Source: a virus
Strand: one strand, 5' to 3'
Virus record (IMG/VR): IMGVR_UViG_3300006637_000032
Location: 1 to 23,182 of that record
Length of the DNA: 23,182 nucleotides
In this document: piece after piece, positions 14,372 through 22,443 of the stretch
How the letters are laid out: the number at the start of each line of letters is the position of its first letter
Numbering within the stretch: the first letter of the stretch is position 1
The notes under the pieces: model-generated
What the model was told of the DNA's origin: nothing
Database searches by the model: none
The model's input: the letters and a program-made list of their open reading frames with translations, nothing else
Position numbers and translations under genes: made by a program

Positions 14372-17300
14372 ATGGCCGCCGCAGCGAAGACCATCGCACC
14401 CGGCGAGTTCCTGACGCCGAAGGCTGCGCCACGGGCGCTCCGGCCGGCCGAGTTCATGGCGCCGGTGCGCTCTCAGGCGGCACCTGCCCCGGCACCACCT
14501 GCCCCGTTGCCGGATGCGGCGGCTCCGGCAACGGGGCAGGTGGATGATGACGGCATGGCGTCTACCATTGTCGGGACCGCGCAGGAGTTGTGGGGTCAAG
14601 GATTCGAGAAGCCGCTGGGCGACCTGCTGGCGGGCTATCGCGCCGGCGCCTCGCGCATGTACACGACCGGCGCCAACGCGGCGATGCTGGTGAACCGTGT
14701 CAGCCAGAAGCTGGCGGAACTGTCCGGCTATGAAGGACCGGCCGACGCGGGCGACAGCTACGCCGAGCAGGTCGAGGCATGGCTGCGGCAGGCGGCAAAG
14801 GACGTGGCACCAAAGCCAACGGACGTGTCTTCCGATCTGGGGGGCATGGTCTACCAGGGCCTCGGCGCCGCGCCGGTGGCGATAACCGAGTACCTGCTGG
14901 GTGGCCGTGCGGTCGGAACCGTCCCCGGCATGGCCGGTATCGAGGCGCTGGCGCGGGCACACGAGGGGCCGCAGGAAACCGCCAAGGGTGCCGTCATCGG
15001 CGGACTGCTCGGCGGTGCGCTGAAGGGCACGGCGCCGCTGGCGAGGCTGCCGCGGGCGCTGGGAATGGGCGCCGTCGGCGGCGCGCAAGCGGCGGCAGAC
15101 GGTGGCGGTCCGAAGGAAATCGTGGCCGGCGCTGCCACCATGGCGGCGATGGGCGGCGCGTTGCCCGGCGGAAGGACATCGGCGCGGGTCGCCGCACAGG
15201 ACTTCCTGAAATCGGTCAGCCCCGAGCCACGGCAGACGCGCCAGGAACCCTACTTCGCCGAGCCGCCGGCGGTGCTGCCGCCGCGTGTCGTGGAACCGGA
15301 CAGGCCCCCGGCACCGCCTGCGGATACCGCACCTGCCGCTTCCGCGCCCGCAGGAAGCCCGCAGACGGCTTCGCCGGCTTCCCCGTTGGTCGATAGCGGC
15401 AAACCGCCCGAGGCGCCCCAGCGGGCACCTGTGAGTCAGGACGGGGCATCCGAGGTGGTGACGCCTCGCGGCCGGCGGGTCGGCGTTGCCTACGAACTGG
15501 TGGATGCCGACCGGCTGGTGACGAGCCACGATCTGGACTTCCGACCCACGCCGGGCTTCCCGACGGCATTGCAGCCGCGTGAGCGGACGCGGGCTGCCAG
15601 CCAGGAACAGGTCAACCGCATCGCGTCGAACCTGACGCCGGAACTGCTGGGCCGCTCGCCGTCCGCTTCCGAGGGTGCTCCCATCATCGGCCCGGATGGC
15701 GTCGTCGAGTCCGGCAACGGCCGCGTGCTGGCGCTGCGCAAGGTGTACCGGGACAGCCCGGAGACGGCGGCCCGATATCGGGACTGGCTGGCGTCGCAGG
15801 GCTACGACACGGCCGGCCTGAAGGCGCCCGTGCTGGTGCGCCGTCGCACGTCCGAACTGACGCCGCAGGACCGGGAGGCGTTCGTCCGGGAGGCGAACGA
15901 GCGGACCACGCTGGACATGGGCGCGTCGGAACTGGCGGCCAGCGATGCCCGCTCGATGCCCGACTGGCTTATCGACCTGTACCGGGGCGGCGACATCGCC
16001 AATGCCGGCAACAGGGAGTTCGTGCGCCGGTTCCTCGACAGCCTGCCGGAGAACGACCGCGCCCGGCTGGTCGGCGAGCGGGGCGAACTGAGCCAGGACG
16101 GCGTCCGCCGGCTGGAGAACGCGCTGTTCCATCGCGCCTACGAGGACGGCGGCTTGCTGGCGACGCTGCGGGAGAGCCGGGACAACAACATCGCGGCGAT
16201 CGGCAACGCCCTCACCGACGTGGCGGCTGATTGGGCGCGGATGCGGCAGCAGGCCCGGACCGGCAGCATGCCGGTGGACCTCGACCCTACACGCCATCTG
16301 CTCTATGCGGTGCGGCTGGTCCGGAAGGCGCGTTCGGAGAACCAGAAGGTCGGCGACCTCGCGCGCCAGGACGAGTTGTTCGGCTCGGCGCTGTCTCCGG
16401 AGGCGACGGGCTTCCTGAAGCTGATGTTCGCCGACGACGCGTTCCGCAAGCCGGTTTCAAGGCAGCGGATCGCCGAGGCGCTGCGCTTCTATGCGGATCA
16501 GGCCGGCCGGGTGAAGGCAGGGCCTTCCCTGCTCGGCGACGCGCCGGCGACCTCGGTCCGAGACATCCTCGACCTGACGGCCCAGCGCCAGAAGGGTGGC
16601 CTGCTGCCGCCGATGGAAGATGCCGCCGACATGCGGGCGGCGCGCTCGCCCGGCACGACGGCGCCGAAGACGATGAGCGTCGACCAGATGAATGCCGACA
16701 TGCGGGCGGCGGGACCGGGGAACAACTACGTCGGCATGCGGCGGGAGACGCCGGCGACAGGCTCGCGCGACATCGACACGCCGATCCGTCGCGAGGACAT
16801 CCTGAAGCCGCTCGCCGATGCGCTGGGGCTGCCGTTCTACCAGGGCCGCATCAACAAGCGGTCCAAGATGCTCGGGTTCTTCCGCATCCGTGCCGAGGAA
16901 ATCCGGCTGAAGAACGCGAACGATCTGGAAGTGGCGATCCACGAGGCCGCGCACCTGTTGGACAAGCGTTTCCCGGAAATCAAGAAGCAGTGGAACCCGG
17001 CGACCAAGGCGAACGAGCCGATCCGCAAGGAACTGGCAGGCGTCAGCTACGACAGCACCAAGCTGTATGAGGGCTTCGCCGAGTTCGTCCGCCTGTGGGC
17101 GACGCAGCCGGAGCAGGCCATCGCGCGGGCGCCGAAGTTCTCCGACTGGTGGGCGAACTTCATCCAGACCAACCCGTACCGGGAACCGCTTTTGCGCTTC
17201 CGTGACGGGGCGAACGCATGGTTCGAGCAGGATGCGCTGTTGCGCGCCCGGTCCAAGATCGGCCTGACGCAGACCATCGACCAGATCGATTCCAGCCTGT

Positions 17301-20050
17301 GGTCCCGGTTCCGCCAGTCCATCCTCGACGACCTGCACGGCATCGAGCGAATGGAGCGGGAACTGACCGGCGGCATCGCTCCCGTCGGCGCCTACGAAAC
17401 GGCACGGCTCACCCGCGCCAAGGCATCCTTCATCGAGGGTGCTCTGACCATCGGCGCGCCGGTGATCCGCCCGGACGGCTCTCACGGCTTCGAGGGCAAG
17501 GGACTGAAGCAGATCCTCGAACCCGTCGCCGACGACCTCGACCGCTTCTGGCTGTACGCCGTCGGCCGGTCCGCGAGGGAACTGCTGTCGCAGGGCCGGG
17601 AACGGCTGTTCACCAAGGCCGAGATCGACGCCATGACCGGCCTGGAGACGCCGGCCTTCAAGGAGGCGTTCGAGGGGTACCAGCGCTGGAACCGGGCCGT
17701 CCTCGACTTCGCCGAGGCGAAGGGGATCATCGACCCCGAGGTGCGGACGCGGTGGAAGCGCACGCAATACCTGCCGTTCTACCGTGTCGGCGAGGCCGGC
17801 GCGTCGACCGGATCGAAGGGCGCGCAGGGCGATTGGCGAGGCATCAAGGAACTGCACGGCGGCACCGCCAACCTCGGCAGTCCGGGCGAGAACGTGATCC
17901 GCAACGCGGCGATGCTGCTCGACGTGGCGCTGACCAACGAGGCCCGACTGAAGGTCGCGCGGCTGGCGAAGGGTGAAGGCGGCGCCCGGTTCATGGCGGA
18001 GATTCCGAAGGAGGATCGCCGCGTCAGGGTGCTGACCGACAGCGTGAAGCAGGCTGCCGAAATCGCCTTCGGCCGGGCGCAGGCGAAGGATGCGGAGGCG
18101 GCCCAGCGTCTCGGCAACGAGGGGCCGAACGACATTGCGGCGCGACAGAATGCGGAAGCAGAACTGTTCGGCGACGCACTGGATGAGGTGTTCAGCCGGC
18201 TGCCGGCGTTCCTTCAGGCCATCCAGCCCAATCAGGCGCCGGGCGGACGCAACGTCGTCGCCGTGCTCGACGGTGGCCGGCCACGCTACTTCGAGGTCGC
18301 CGACCCGCTGATGTTCCGCGCGCTCACATCACTGGACCGGCCGATGGCGCATGCCGTGGTCCGCTGGCTCGCGGTGCCGCGCCGGCTCGGACAGGCGGGC
18401 ATCACCCTGACGGCCGACTTCATGGCAGCGAACCTAGCGCGCGATACCGTGCTGGCGTCGATCCTGTCGCGCAACGGCTTCCGGCCGTTCGTCGACTCCG
18501 GGCGCGGCTTCACGTCCCGGCTGCTCACAGATCCCAGCTACAAGGAGTTCATCGCCAACGGCGGCGGGTTCTCGTCGCACCTGATGGACGAGCGGGCGTT
18601 CCGGCTGAACCTGGAGCGCTACTACGGCCGCAAGGGCATCGACTACCGCACCGTTCTCGATACCCCGGTGAAGCTGCTGGCGGGCGTCGAACGGGTTGCC
18701 GATGCCTTCGAGATGTCGACCCGGCTGGGGGAGTACCGGCGAGCCGTGGAGCGAGGCCAGAACCCGCGCCATGCAGCCTACGAGGCCCGCGAGATCAGCA
18801 CCGACTTCGCCATGCGCGGCGACAGCCAGGTCATGGGCTTCATGTACGACACGGTGCTGTTCCTGAAGGCCGCCGTGAACGGTCTGGACCGGCTCTATCG
18901 GGGCGTGACGCAGGATTCCAACCGCGCGACCGTCGCTGCCAAGGCCGGCCTTCTGGCGCTGATGTCGATGGGGCTCTACGGCATCAACCGCGGCAATCCA
19001 CTGTACGAGCAGCTTGAGGATTGGGACCGCGACACGCACTGGCACCTGTTTGCACCGACGGCGCGGTATTTCGAGTTCGTGGCGAGGAACGGCCGGGAGC
19101 CTGCGAATGGCGAGGAAGCGGAAGGGATGTTCGTCCATCTCCGCTACCCGAAGCTGTGGGAGATCGGCGCCGTCGCTTCCATCGCCGAGCGCACGCTACA
19201 GGGCATCCTCGACGGCGCGCCGGCAGAGCAGGTGCCGAAGATCATCGGCACCGTGGGCCGCACGCTGGGCTACGAGTACGTCCCGCAGGCGGTGGCGCCA
19301 CTGTACGAAATCGCCATCAACCGCAACCGCTTCCTCGACCGGCCCATCGAGACGCAGAGCATGCAGCAGATCGAGCCGTGGGCACGGTCCTCACCCTACG
19401 GATCGACAACGCTCCGGCAGGCCGGCGAGGCCGTCAGGAACGTGCCGGGGCTGAACCAGATCAGTCCGGCACAGGTCGAATCCCTCCTGCGGGGCTACTT
19501 CGGCACCTGGGCGATGTATGGCCTGAGCCTTGCGGATGCCGTGACGTCCGACGCCAAGCCCGACCTCCGGCTTGACCAGTATCCCGTGCTGCGCCGGTTC
19601 TACAGTGCCGACCCGGCGAGGACGACGAGGTTCACGACCGAACTGTACGACATGCTGGCCGAGGCGACGCAGGCGCGGCGCACCATCACCTACCTTGACC
19701 GCACATTCCGCCCGGAGATGGCGACGGAACGGGAAGGTCGGAAGGCCAACCTTGCCTATGGCCAACTCGCCCGAGCCGAGCAGGAGATGCAGGCGATGGC
19801 GGCCGAAATCCGGCAGATATACCAGGCGCGCACGCTGGCCGAGGTTCAGGCCCTCGCACGGCAGCGTCGCATCAGCAGGGGCGCAATCAGTAACACCGGC
19901 AACCTCTCGCGAGCCGGCAACTGGAACGATATCGGGCGCCTGAAGCGAGCGCTCATCGACGACATCGTTAGGGAGCGTAACCGGTATGCCCGCGACGTGG
20001 TGGAAGACGTCCGGCCACCGCCAACGCGAGCAGCCACACCGCTGCGATAA
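14372..20050 (+). CDS. Giant polyvalent protein: DdrB/ParB-like, zincin-like and LPD38-like domains
   Basis: An 1892-residue protein. In order: a Pro/Ala-rich N-terminus (1-60); a glycine/alanine-rich, partly hydrophobic region (about 165-275); a Pro-rich linker (280-360); a DdrB/ParB-like domain with AYELVDADRLVTSHDLDFRP (from about 372), QPRERTRAASQEQ and ESGNGRVLALRKVY (about 446-459); a helical region; a zincin-like domain with H857-E-A-A-H861 and E900GFAE904 about 40 residues on, giving plausible zinc ligands; conserved helical regions (about 968-1150); and an LPD38-like part (ITLTADFMAANLARD from about 1344, to about 1500). This architecture matches the 'polyvalent proteins' described in phages and conjugative elements. 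Known family idea: ejected with the DNA to act early in infection. Activities here are predicted from motifs only. Confidence 0.82.
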   Translation: MAAAAKTIAPGEFLTPKAAPRALRPAEFMAPVRSQAAPAPAPPAPLPDAAAPATGQVDDDGMASTIVGTAQELWGQGFEKPLGDLLAGYRAGASRMYTTGANAAMLVNRVSQKLAELSGYEGPADAGDSYAEQVEAWLRQAAKDVAPKPTDVSSDLGGMVYQGLGAAPVAITEYLLGGRAVGTVPGMAGIEALARAHEGPQETAKGAVIGGLLGGALKGTAPLARLPRALGMGAVGGAQAAADGGGPKEIVAGAATMAAMGGALPGGRTSARVAAQDFLKSVSPEPRQTRQEPYFAEPPAVLPPRVVEPDRPPAPPADTAPAASAPAGSPQTASPASPLVDSGKPPEAPQRAPVSQDGASEVVTPRGRRVGVAYELVDADRLVTSHDLDFRPTPGFPTALQPRERTRAASQEQVNRIASNLTPELLGRSPSASEGAPIIGPDGVVESGNGRVLALRKVYRDSPETAARYRDWLASQGYDTAGLKAPVLVRRRTSELTPQDREAFVREANERTTLDMGASELAASDARSMPDWLIDLYRGGDIANAGNREFVRRFLDSLPENDRARLVGERGELSQDGVRRLENALFHRAYEDGGLLATLRESRDNNIAAIGNALTDVAADWARMRQQARTGSMPVDLDPTRHLLYAVRLVRKARSENQKVGDLARQDELFGSALSPEATGFLKLMFADDAFRKPVSRQRIAEALRFYADQAGRVKAGPSLLGDAPATSVRDILDLTAQRQKGGLLPPMEDAADMRAARSPGTTAPKTMSVDQMNADMRAAGPGNNYVGMRRETPATGSRDIDTPIRREDILKPLADALGLPFYQGRINKRSKMLGFFRIRAEEIRLKNANDLEVAIHEAAHLLDKRFPEIKKQWNPATKANEPIRKELAGVSYDSTKLYEGFAEFVRLWATQPEQAIARAPKFSDWWANFIQTNPYREPLLRFRDGANAWFEQDALLRARSKIGLTQTIDQIDSSLWSRFRQSILDDLHGIERMERELTGGIAPVGAYETARLTRAKASFIEGALTIGAPVIRPDGSHGFEGKGLKQILEPVADDLDRFWLYAVGRSARELLSQGRERLFTKAEIDAMTGLETPAFKEAFEGYQRWNRAVLDFAEAKGIIDPEVRTRWKRTQYLPFYRVGEAGASTGSKGAQGDWRGIKELHGGTANLGSPGENVIRNAAMLLDVALTNEARLKVARLAKGEGGARFMAEIPKEDRRVRVLTDSVKQAAEIAFGRAQAKDAEAAQRLGNEGPNDIAARQNAEAELFGDALDEVFSRLPAFLQAIQPNQAPGGRNVVAVLDGGRPRYFEVADPLMFRALTSLDRPMAHAVVRWLAVPRRLGQAGITLTADFMAANLARDTVLASILSRNGFRPFVDSGRGFTSRLLTDPSYKEFIANGGGFSSHLMDERAFRLNLERYYGRKGIDYRTVLDTPVKLLAGVERVADAFEMSTRLGEYRRAVERGQNPRHAAYEAREISTDFAMRGDSQVMGFMYDTVLFLKAAVNGLDRLYRGVTQDSNRATVAAKAGLLALMSMGLYGINRGNPLYEQLEDWDRDTHWHLFAPTARYFEFVARNGREPANGEEAEGMFVHLRYPKLWEIGAVASIAERTLQGILDGAPAEQVPKIIGTVGRTLGYEYVPQAVAPLYEIAINRNRFLDRPIETQSMQQIEPWARSSPYGSTTLRQAGEAVRNVPGLNQISPAQVESLLRGYFGTWAMYGLSLADAVTSDAKPDLRLDQYPVLRRFYSADPARTTRFTTELYDMLAEATQARRTITYLDRTFRPEMATEREGRKANLAYGQLARAEQEMQAMAAEIRQIYQARTLAEVQALARQRRISRGAISNTGNLSRAGNWNDIGRLKRALIDDIVRERNRYARDVVEDVRPPPTRAATPLR

Positions 20051-20090
20051 GCCCGACAGCCAACACGGCGAAGAGAACGAGTCCGTCCAT
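19968..20090 (-). CDS. Possible antisense single-membrane-span peptide
   Basis: A 40-residue minus-strand ORF starting outside the polyvalent gene and running antisense into its last 83 bases. The predicted product begins MDGLVLFAVLAVGLIAAVWL, a strong transmembrane segment of about 25 hydrophobic residues, then a basic tail (GRLPPRRGHTGYAP). An AAAGG lies directly before the ATG, too close for ideal spacing. GC-rich antisense frames often give hydrophobic runs by chance, so this is only a candidate. Confidence 0.2.
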   Translation of the reverse strand: MDGLVLFAVLAVGLIAAVWLLALAVAGRLPPRRGHTGYAP

Positions 20091-20135
20091 CCTTTGATGA
20101 TGGGGCCCGCCCTCCGTCGCCACAAGGCAACGGAA

Positions 20136-20156
20136 CGGAAACGCTGTTGCTTTCCG
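20136..20156. repeat. Inverted repeat in the gap before the tail fibre gene
   Basis: CGGAAA and TTTCCG form a perfect 6-bp inverted repeat around a 9-base loop. A second pair, GCAAC (20127-20131) and GTTGC (20146-20150), uses part of the loop, so the two stems are alternatives. No T tract follows, so it is not a standard terminator. It overlaps the proposed -35 element and could be an operator; function is unproven. Confidence 0.3.
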
Positions 20157-20175
20157 CCGTCACACGTCCTATAAG
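20147..20175 (+). promoter_or_regulatory. Possible sigma70-type promoter for tail fibre and lysis genes
   Basis: TTGCTT (20147-20152) and TATAAG (20170-20175) are separated by exactly 17 bases. The -10 box matches consensus at five of six positions; the -35 matches at three. It lies in a 143-base gap, the largest outside the endonuclease insertion. A start site about seven bases downstream (near 20182) would leave only about 12 leader bases and would trim into the AAGGGA Shine-Dalgarno, which weakens the case. Confidence 0.4.
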
Positions 20176-20193
20176 TTGTGAAAGGGAAAAGCT

Positions 20194-21108
20194 GTGCCTT
20201 ATAACGGTAGTGGTACTTTCACCCGAACGTTCAACTGGGTGACGGACGCCGCGAACGGCATCCCGATCACCGCGGACCGGATGAACGACGACGCCAACGG
20301 CTTCGCCACCGGCCTGTCCACGGCCATCACGAAGGACGGCCAGACCACGGTGACGGCGAACATCCCGTTCGGCAACAACCGGCTGCTGGAAGTCGCGGAC
20401 CCGACGGCGGCGACGGACGCGGCGAACTTCCAGACGCTGACTGCGAACGAGGGTGTAAGCGTCGCCGGCTCGTCCGACGTGACACTCACCACGGAGCAAT
20501 CGCTTCACAACTTCCTGACCTTCACCGGGGCGCTGACCGGCAACATCTCGGTCATCTTCCCGACGACGCAGAAGCTGTGGATGGTGCGGAACGCCACGTC
20601 CGGCTCCTACACGCTGACGTGCAAGGTGTCCGGTCAGACGGGCGTTCTGGTCAACCAGGGCGACACGCAGGTTCTTTACGGCTCGGGCACGGACATCGAG
20701 GCGGCGGCGCCGGCGCTGACGTCGGACGGGGCTGTGCGAACGCGCGCGGGCGCGTCGGTCGGCAACATCTACAACAACCTGTTGATGCAGTTCGGCGGGC
20801 GCGTCGGTGACGGCGGCGTCAACACGTCGAATACGAGCGCGACGACCATCGGTGTCGTTCCGGGGCGCGGCGTCGTCGCCGTGGTGTGCGGCCGGGATCA
20901 GATTGGCGCCGGCTCCAAGTTCTTCGCCGACCTGGTGCTGTTCGGCGCCGGTCCGATGGGGCCTTCGGCCGTGTCAGCGGTTGACGGCGGCTCCGGCGCG
21001 GCCGCCCGGACCTACGGCATCAGCGGATCGAACTTTCAGGTCGCGATGGGCGCCACGGACGGCGGCTATGAGATCGCGATGGCCTTCATTTCGGCATTCC
21101 GGAGCTGA
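20194..21108 (+). CDS. Tail fibre protein
   Basis: A 304-residue beta-rich protein with a GTG start, preceded by AAGGGA (20182-20187). The N-terminal block PYNGSGTFTRTFNWVTDAA (2-20), then ITADRMNDDANGFATGLS and KDGQTTVTANIPFGNNR, is the typical podovirus/prophage fibre N-terminus that attaches to the particle. The middle (NISVIFPTTQKLWMVRNATS, GSYTLTCKV, VNQGDTQVLYGSG) is a fibre shaft-type repeat found in many tail fibres. The C-terminus (about 215-304) is Gly/Ala-rich beta structure ending in EIAMAFISAFRS, the likely host-binding tip. Unlike the fibre at the window start it has no S74 domain. It ends three bases before the next gene. Confidence 0.82.
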   Translation: MPYNGSGTFTRTFNWVTDAANGIPITADRMNDDANGFATGLSTAITKDGQTTVTANIPFGNNRLLEVADPTAATDAANFQTLTANEGVSVAGSSDVTLTTEQSLHNFLTFTGALTGNISVIFPTTQKLWMVRNATSGSYTLTCKVSGQTGVLVNQGDTQVLYGSGTDIEAAAPALTSDGAVRTRAGASVGNIYNNLLMQFGGRVGDGGVNTSNTSATTIGVVPGRGVVAVVCGRDQIGAGSKFFADLVLFGAGPMGPSAVSAVDGGSGAAARTYGISGSNFQVAMGATDGGYEIAMAFISAFRS

Positions 21109-21111
21109 CCG

Positions 21112-21519
21112 ATGGCACGCCTTACCAACGTCGTTGTCGAGGGCGCTGCGGCGCGGTTCGTGTTCTCCGACCCGGATCTGTCGTTCCTGCACATCCCGCC
21201 GTCCACGGGGCGCGCGCCGGCTGCCTTTACCGCCGAGGACGTGGCGTCGATTGCCGGGACGATGGCCGGGCAGTTCGGGTTCGCGCTCGACGGCATCGAC
21301 TACGTGGCGCCGCCGCGTCCGGTCAACAAGTTGACCATCGTGGACCGCATGACGGATGCGGAGTTGTCGGCGGCGCTGGCGTTCTTCGACGCGAACCCTC
21401 GGGTGCGTGAACGGTGGAACGCGGCGACCGAGGTCAACCCGGAGAACCCGACGACGGTCGGTCTGTTCGAGGCGCTGTACGGCGCAGAACGGACGGCCGA
21501 ACTTCTCGCCCCGGAGTGA
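21112..21519 (+). CDS. Tail-fibre companion, unknown function
   Basis: A 135-residue acidic protein starting three bases after the fibre stop. The first half is beta-like (NVVVEGAAARFVFSDPDLSF); the second half is helical with VNKLTIVDRMTDAELSAALA then FFDANPRVRERWNAATEVNP. A similar helical 'LTIVDR...LDANP...RW.AA' pattern occurs in small phage proteins encoded just after tail fibres, but the family has no named function I can state. A fibre chaperone or assembly role is inferred from position only. It lacks cysteines, signal peptide and membrane segments. Confidence 0.6.
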   Translation: MARLTNVVVEGAAARFVFSDPDLSFLHIPPSTGRAPAAFTAEDVASIAGTMAGQFGFALDGIDYVAPPRPVNKLTIVDRMTDAELSAALAFFDANPRVRERWNAATEVNPENPTTVGLFEALYGAERTAELLAPE

Positions 21520-21542
21520 CCAAGCCGAACGGGAGGCGACCG

Positions 21543-21836
21543 ATGCGCCTTGCTGTTACCCTTGCAGGCATCTTGCTTGCGTCTCCGGCGACGGCGCAGG
21601 TTCCGTTCACGCTTGTCTGCAAGCCCTATGACGTGCTGTCGAGCACGCTCGCCAAGGAGTTCGGCGAGAGCGTCCAGTACCGCGGCCTGACAAGCGCGGG
21701 GAACATGGTCGAGTTGTGGACGAACGCGAAGGCGGGATCGTTTTCGCTGCTGGAGCGCGATGCCTACGGGCAGGCGTGTGTCGAGAAGGTTGGCCTCGGC
21801 AGCGACACGGTTGCGATTCCGGGATTCCCGTCGTGA
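21543..21836 (+). CDS. Small exported protein with signal peptide
   Basis: A 97-residue protein with a classical signal peptide (MRLAVTLAGILLASPATA, probable cleavage after residue 18). The mature part has two cysteines (LVCKPYD and GQACVEK) that may form a disulfide, and motifs LAKEFGESVQYRGLTSAGNM then VELWTNAKAGSFSLL. The 'EFGE...G...VEL...G-x-C' arrangement resembles a family of small periplasmic proteins common in alphaproteobacteria and their phages; I know no assigned function. GGGAGG precedes the ATG at 21543 by six bases. It starts the lysis cluster, and its stop overlaps the next GTG start (GTGA), so a periplasmic lysis-related or superinfection role is possible but unproven. Confidence 0.72.
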   Translation: MRLAVTLAGILLASPATAQVPFTLVCKPYDVLSSTLAKEFGESVQYRGLTSAGNMVELWTNAKAGSFSLLERDAYGQACVEKVGLGSDTVAIPGFPS

Positions 21837-22204
21837 GTTCGGTTGCCTACAGCGGTCCCGAGCGCAGCAGCGACAACCGCGAGGCGATAGCGCGTGCCGA
21901 CGATGCGATCCGCGTGGCGCAGGAAGCGAAGCAGCAGGCCAGCGATGCCAAGCACCATGTCGAGCGGCATGAGGACCGTTGCGAGGAACGATGGAAGGCG
22001 GCCATTGCGACGATGGAGCGCATTGAGCGGAACGTCTGCGGGCTGGCGGGCGAAATCAAGGATATCGGGAAGCGCGTACAGTCCAATCAGGAGCGATCTG
22101 GCAACTTCATCTCCAAGGACTGGATCATCGGCGGCGGCGGGGCGCTGATTGCGGGGATGTTCGGCGTGATCTGGTATTTGGTGCAGAAGGTCGGGTCGCT
22201 GTGA
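21833..22204 (+). CDS. XhlA-like coiled-coil plus membrane-anchor lysis protein
   Basis: A 123-residue protein with GTG start in a GTGA overlap with the preceding stop. A long charged coiled coil (about 15-90, Arg/Glu/Ala-rich, one Cys each at 50 and 69) is followed by a C-terminal membrane segment DWIIGGGGALIAGMFGVIWY (96-115) and a short basic end. This order (coiled coil then C-terminal span) is that of XhlA/hemolysin-type phage lysis accessory proteins. Known role: acts with a holin to permeabilise the membrane. It could instead be an inner-membrane spanin-like protein, though those have the span at the N-terminus. Ends in a GTGA overlap with the next ORF. Confidence 0.68.
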   Translation: MSSVAYSGPERSSDNREAIARADDAIRVAQEAKQQASDAKHHVERHEDRCEERWKAAIATMERIERNVCGLAGEIKDIGKRVQSNQERSGNFISKDWIIGGGGALIAGMFGVIWYLVQKVGSL

Positions 22205-22284
22205 CAACGCGGTGCGTGGTGCGGATCGGAACGGGGGCCGTCGTGGCGGCGGCGGTGCTGGTGGCTTCGTACTTCGGCGCCTAG
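22201..22284 (+). CDS. 27-residue single-span membrane peptide ending at amber codon
   Basis: A GTG start overlaps the XhlA-like stop as GTGA, the same arrangement as the preceding pair, which argues for real translation. The peptide begins MTTRCVVRIGTGAVVAAAVL and is a single hydrophobic span with a basic N-terminus. It ends at TAG (22282-22284); the same frame continues open for 48 more sense codons to TAA at 22429-22431. It is either a genuine tiny membrane peptide or the first part of a 76-residue gene broken by the amber codon. Confidence 0.45.
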   Translation: MTTRCVVRIGTGAVVAAAVLVASYFGA

Positions 22285-22287
22285 TGG

Positions 22288-22431
22288 ATGCTGCCGGGGC
22301 GTGTGCCGGTGCCTTCGTTCGTGGCGGACGTGGTGTGTTCTGCGGAGCGGCCGGTATTCGTCTCGGCGCATGTGCGCGGCGACGGGACGGCGGTACGGGC
22401 GCACTGCCGGGGGAAGCCAGGGCGGTGGTAA
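22288..22431 (+). CDS. 47-residue ORF, in-frame continuation after the amber codon
   Basis: It starts at an ATG four bases after the TAG of the 27-residue peptide and keeps the same frame. The product has a Cys pair around VCSAERPVFVSAHVRGDGT and AHCRGK, resembling a small extracytoplasmic domain that would normally sit behind a signal or anchor. On its own it has no export signal, supporting the view that it and the preceding peptide were one gene, with reinitiation or readthrough now needed. Ends 12 bases before the endolysin. Confidence 0.35.
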   Translation: MLPGRVPVPSFVADVVCSAERPVFVSAHVRGDGTAVRAHCRGKPGRW

Positions 22432-22443
22432 GGAGTCCGTGAC

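Noticed and set aside
13832-16297. An 821-codon open frame on the minus strand (and another at 16457-17857)
   Set aside because: Both lie antisense to strongly supported + strand genes. Their translations are Arg/His/Leu-rich with no recognisable domain, the usual by-product of high-GC codon bias.
20127-20156. An H-type RNA pseudoknot from the two interleaved inverted repeats
   Set aside because: The third connecting loop would have zero bases and would have to cross a 5-bp stem, which is sterically unlikely; they are better seen as alternative stems.
19986-20174. A 62-codon + strand frame after the giant gene
   Set aside because: It starts within the giant gene in another frame, lacks a convincing ribosome-binding site and has shadow-like composition.
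22282-22284. Genome-wide amber recoding as explanation of the in-frame TAG
   Set aside because: The scaffold gene (4161-4163) and adaptor gene (8336-8338) end at TAG with sensible C-termini and new genes starting within a few bases, so TAG acts as a stop.
22212-22442. A 76-codon Gly/Arg/Ala-rich frame over the small lysis ORFs
   Set aside because: Low-complexity shadow composition; the overlapping frame with GTGA coupling and a membrane span is the better candidate.
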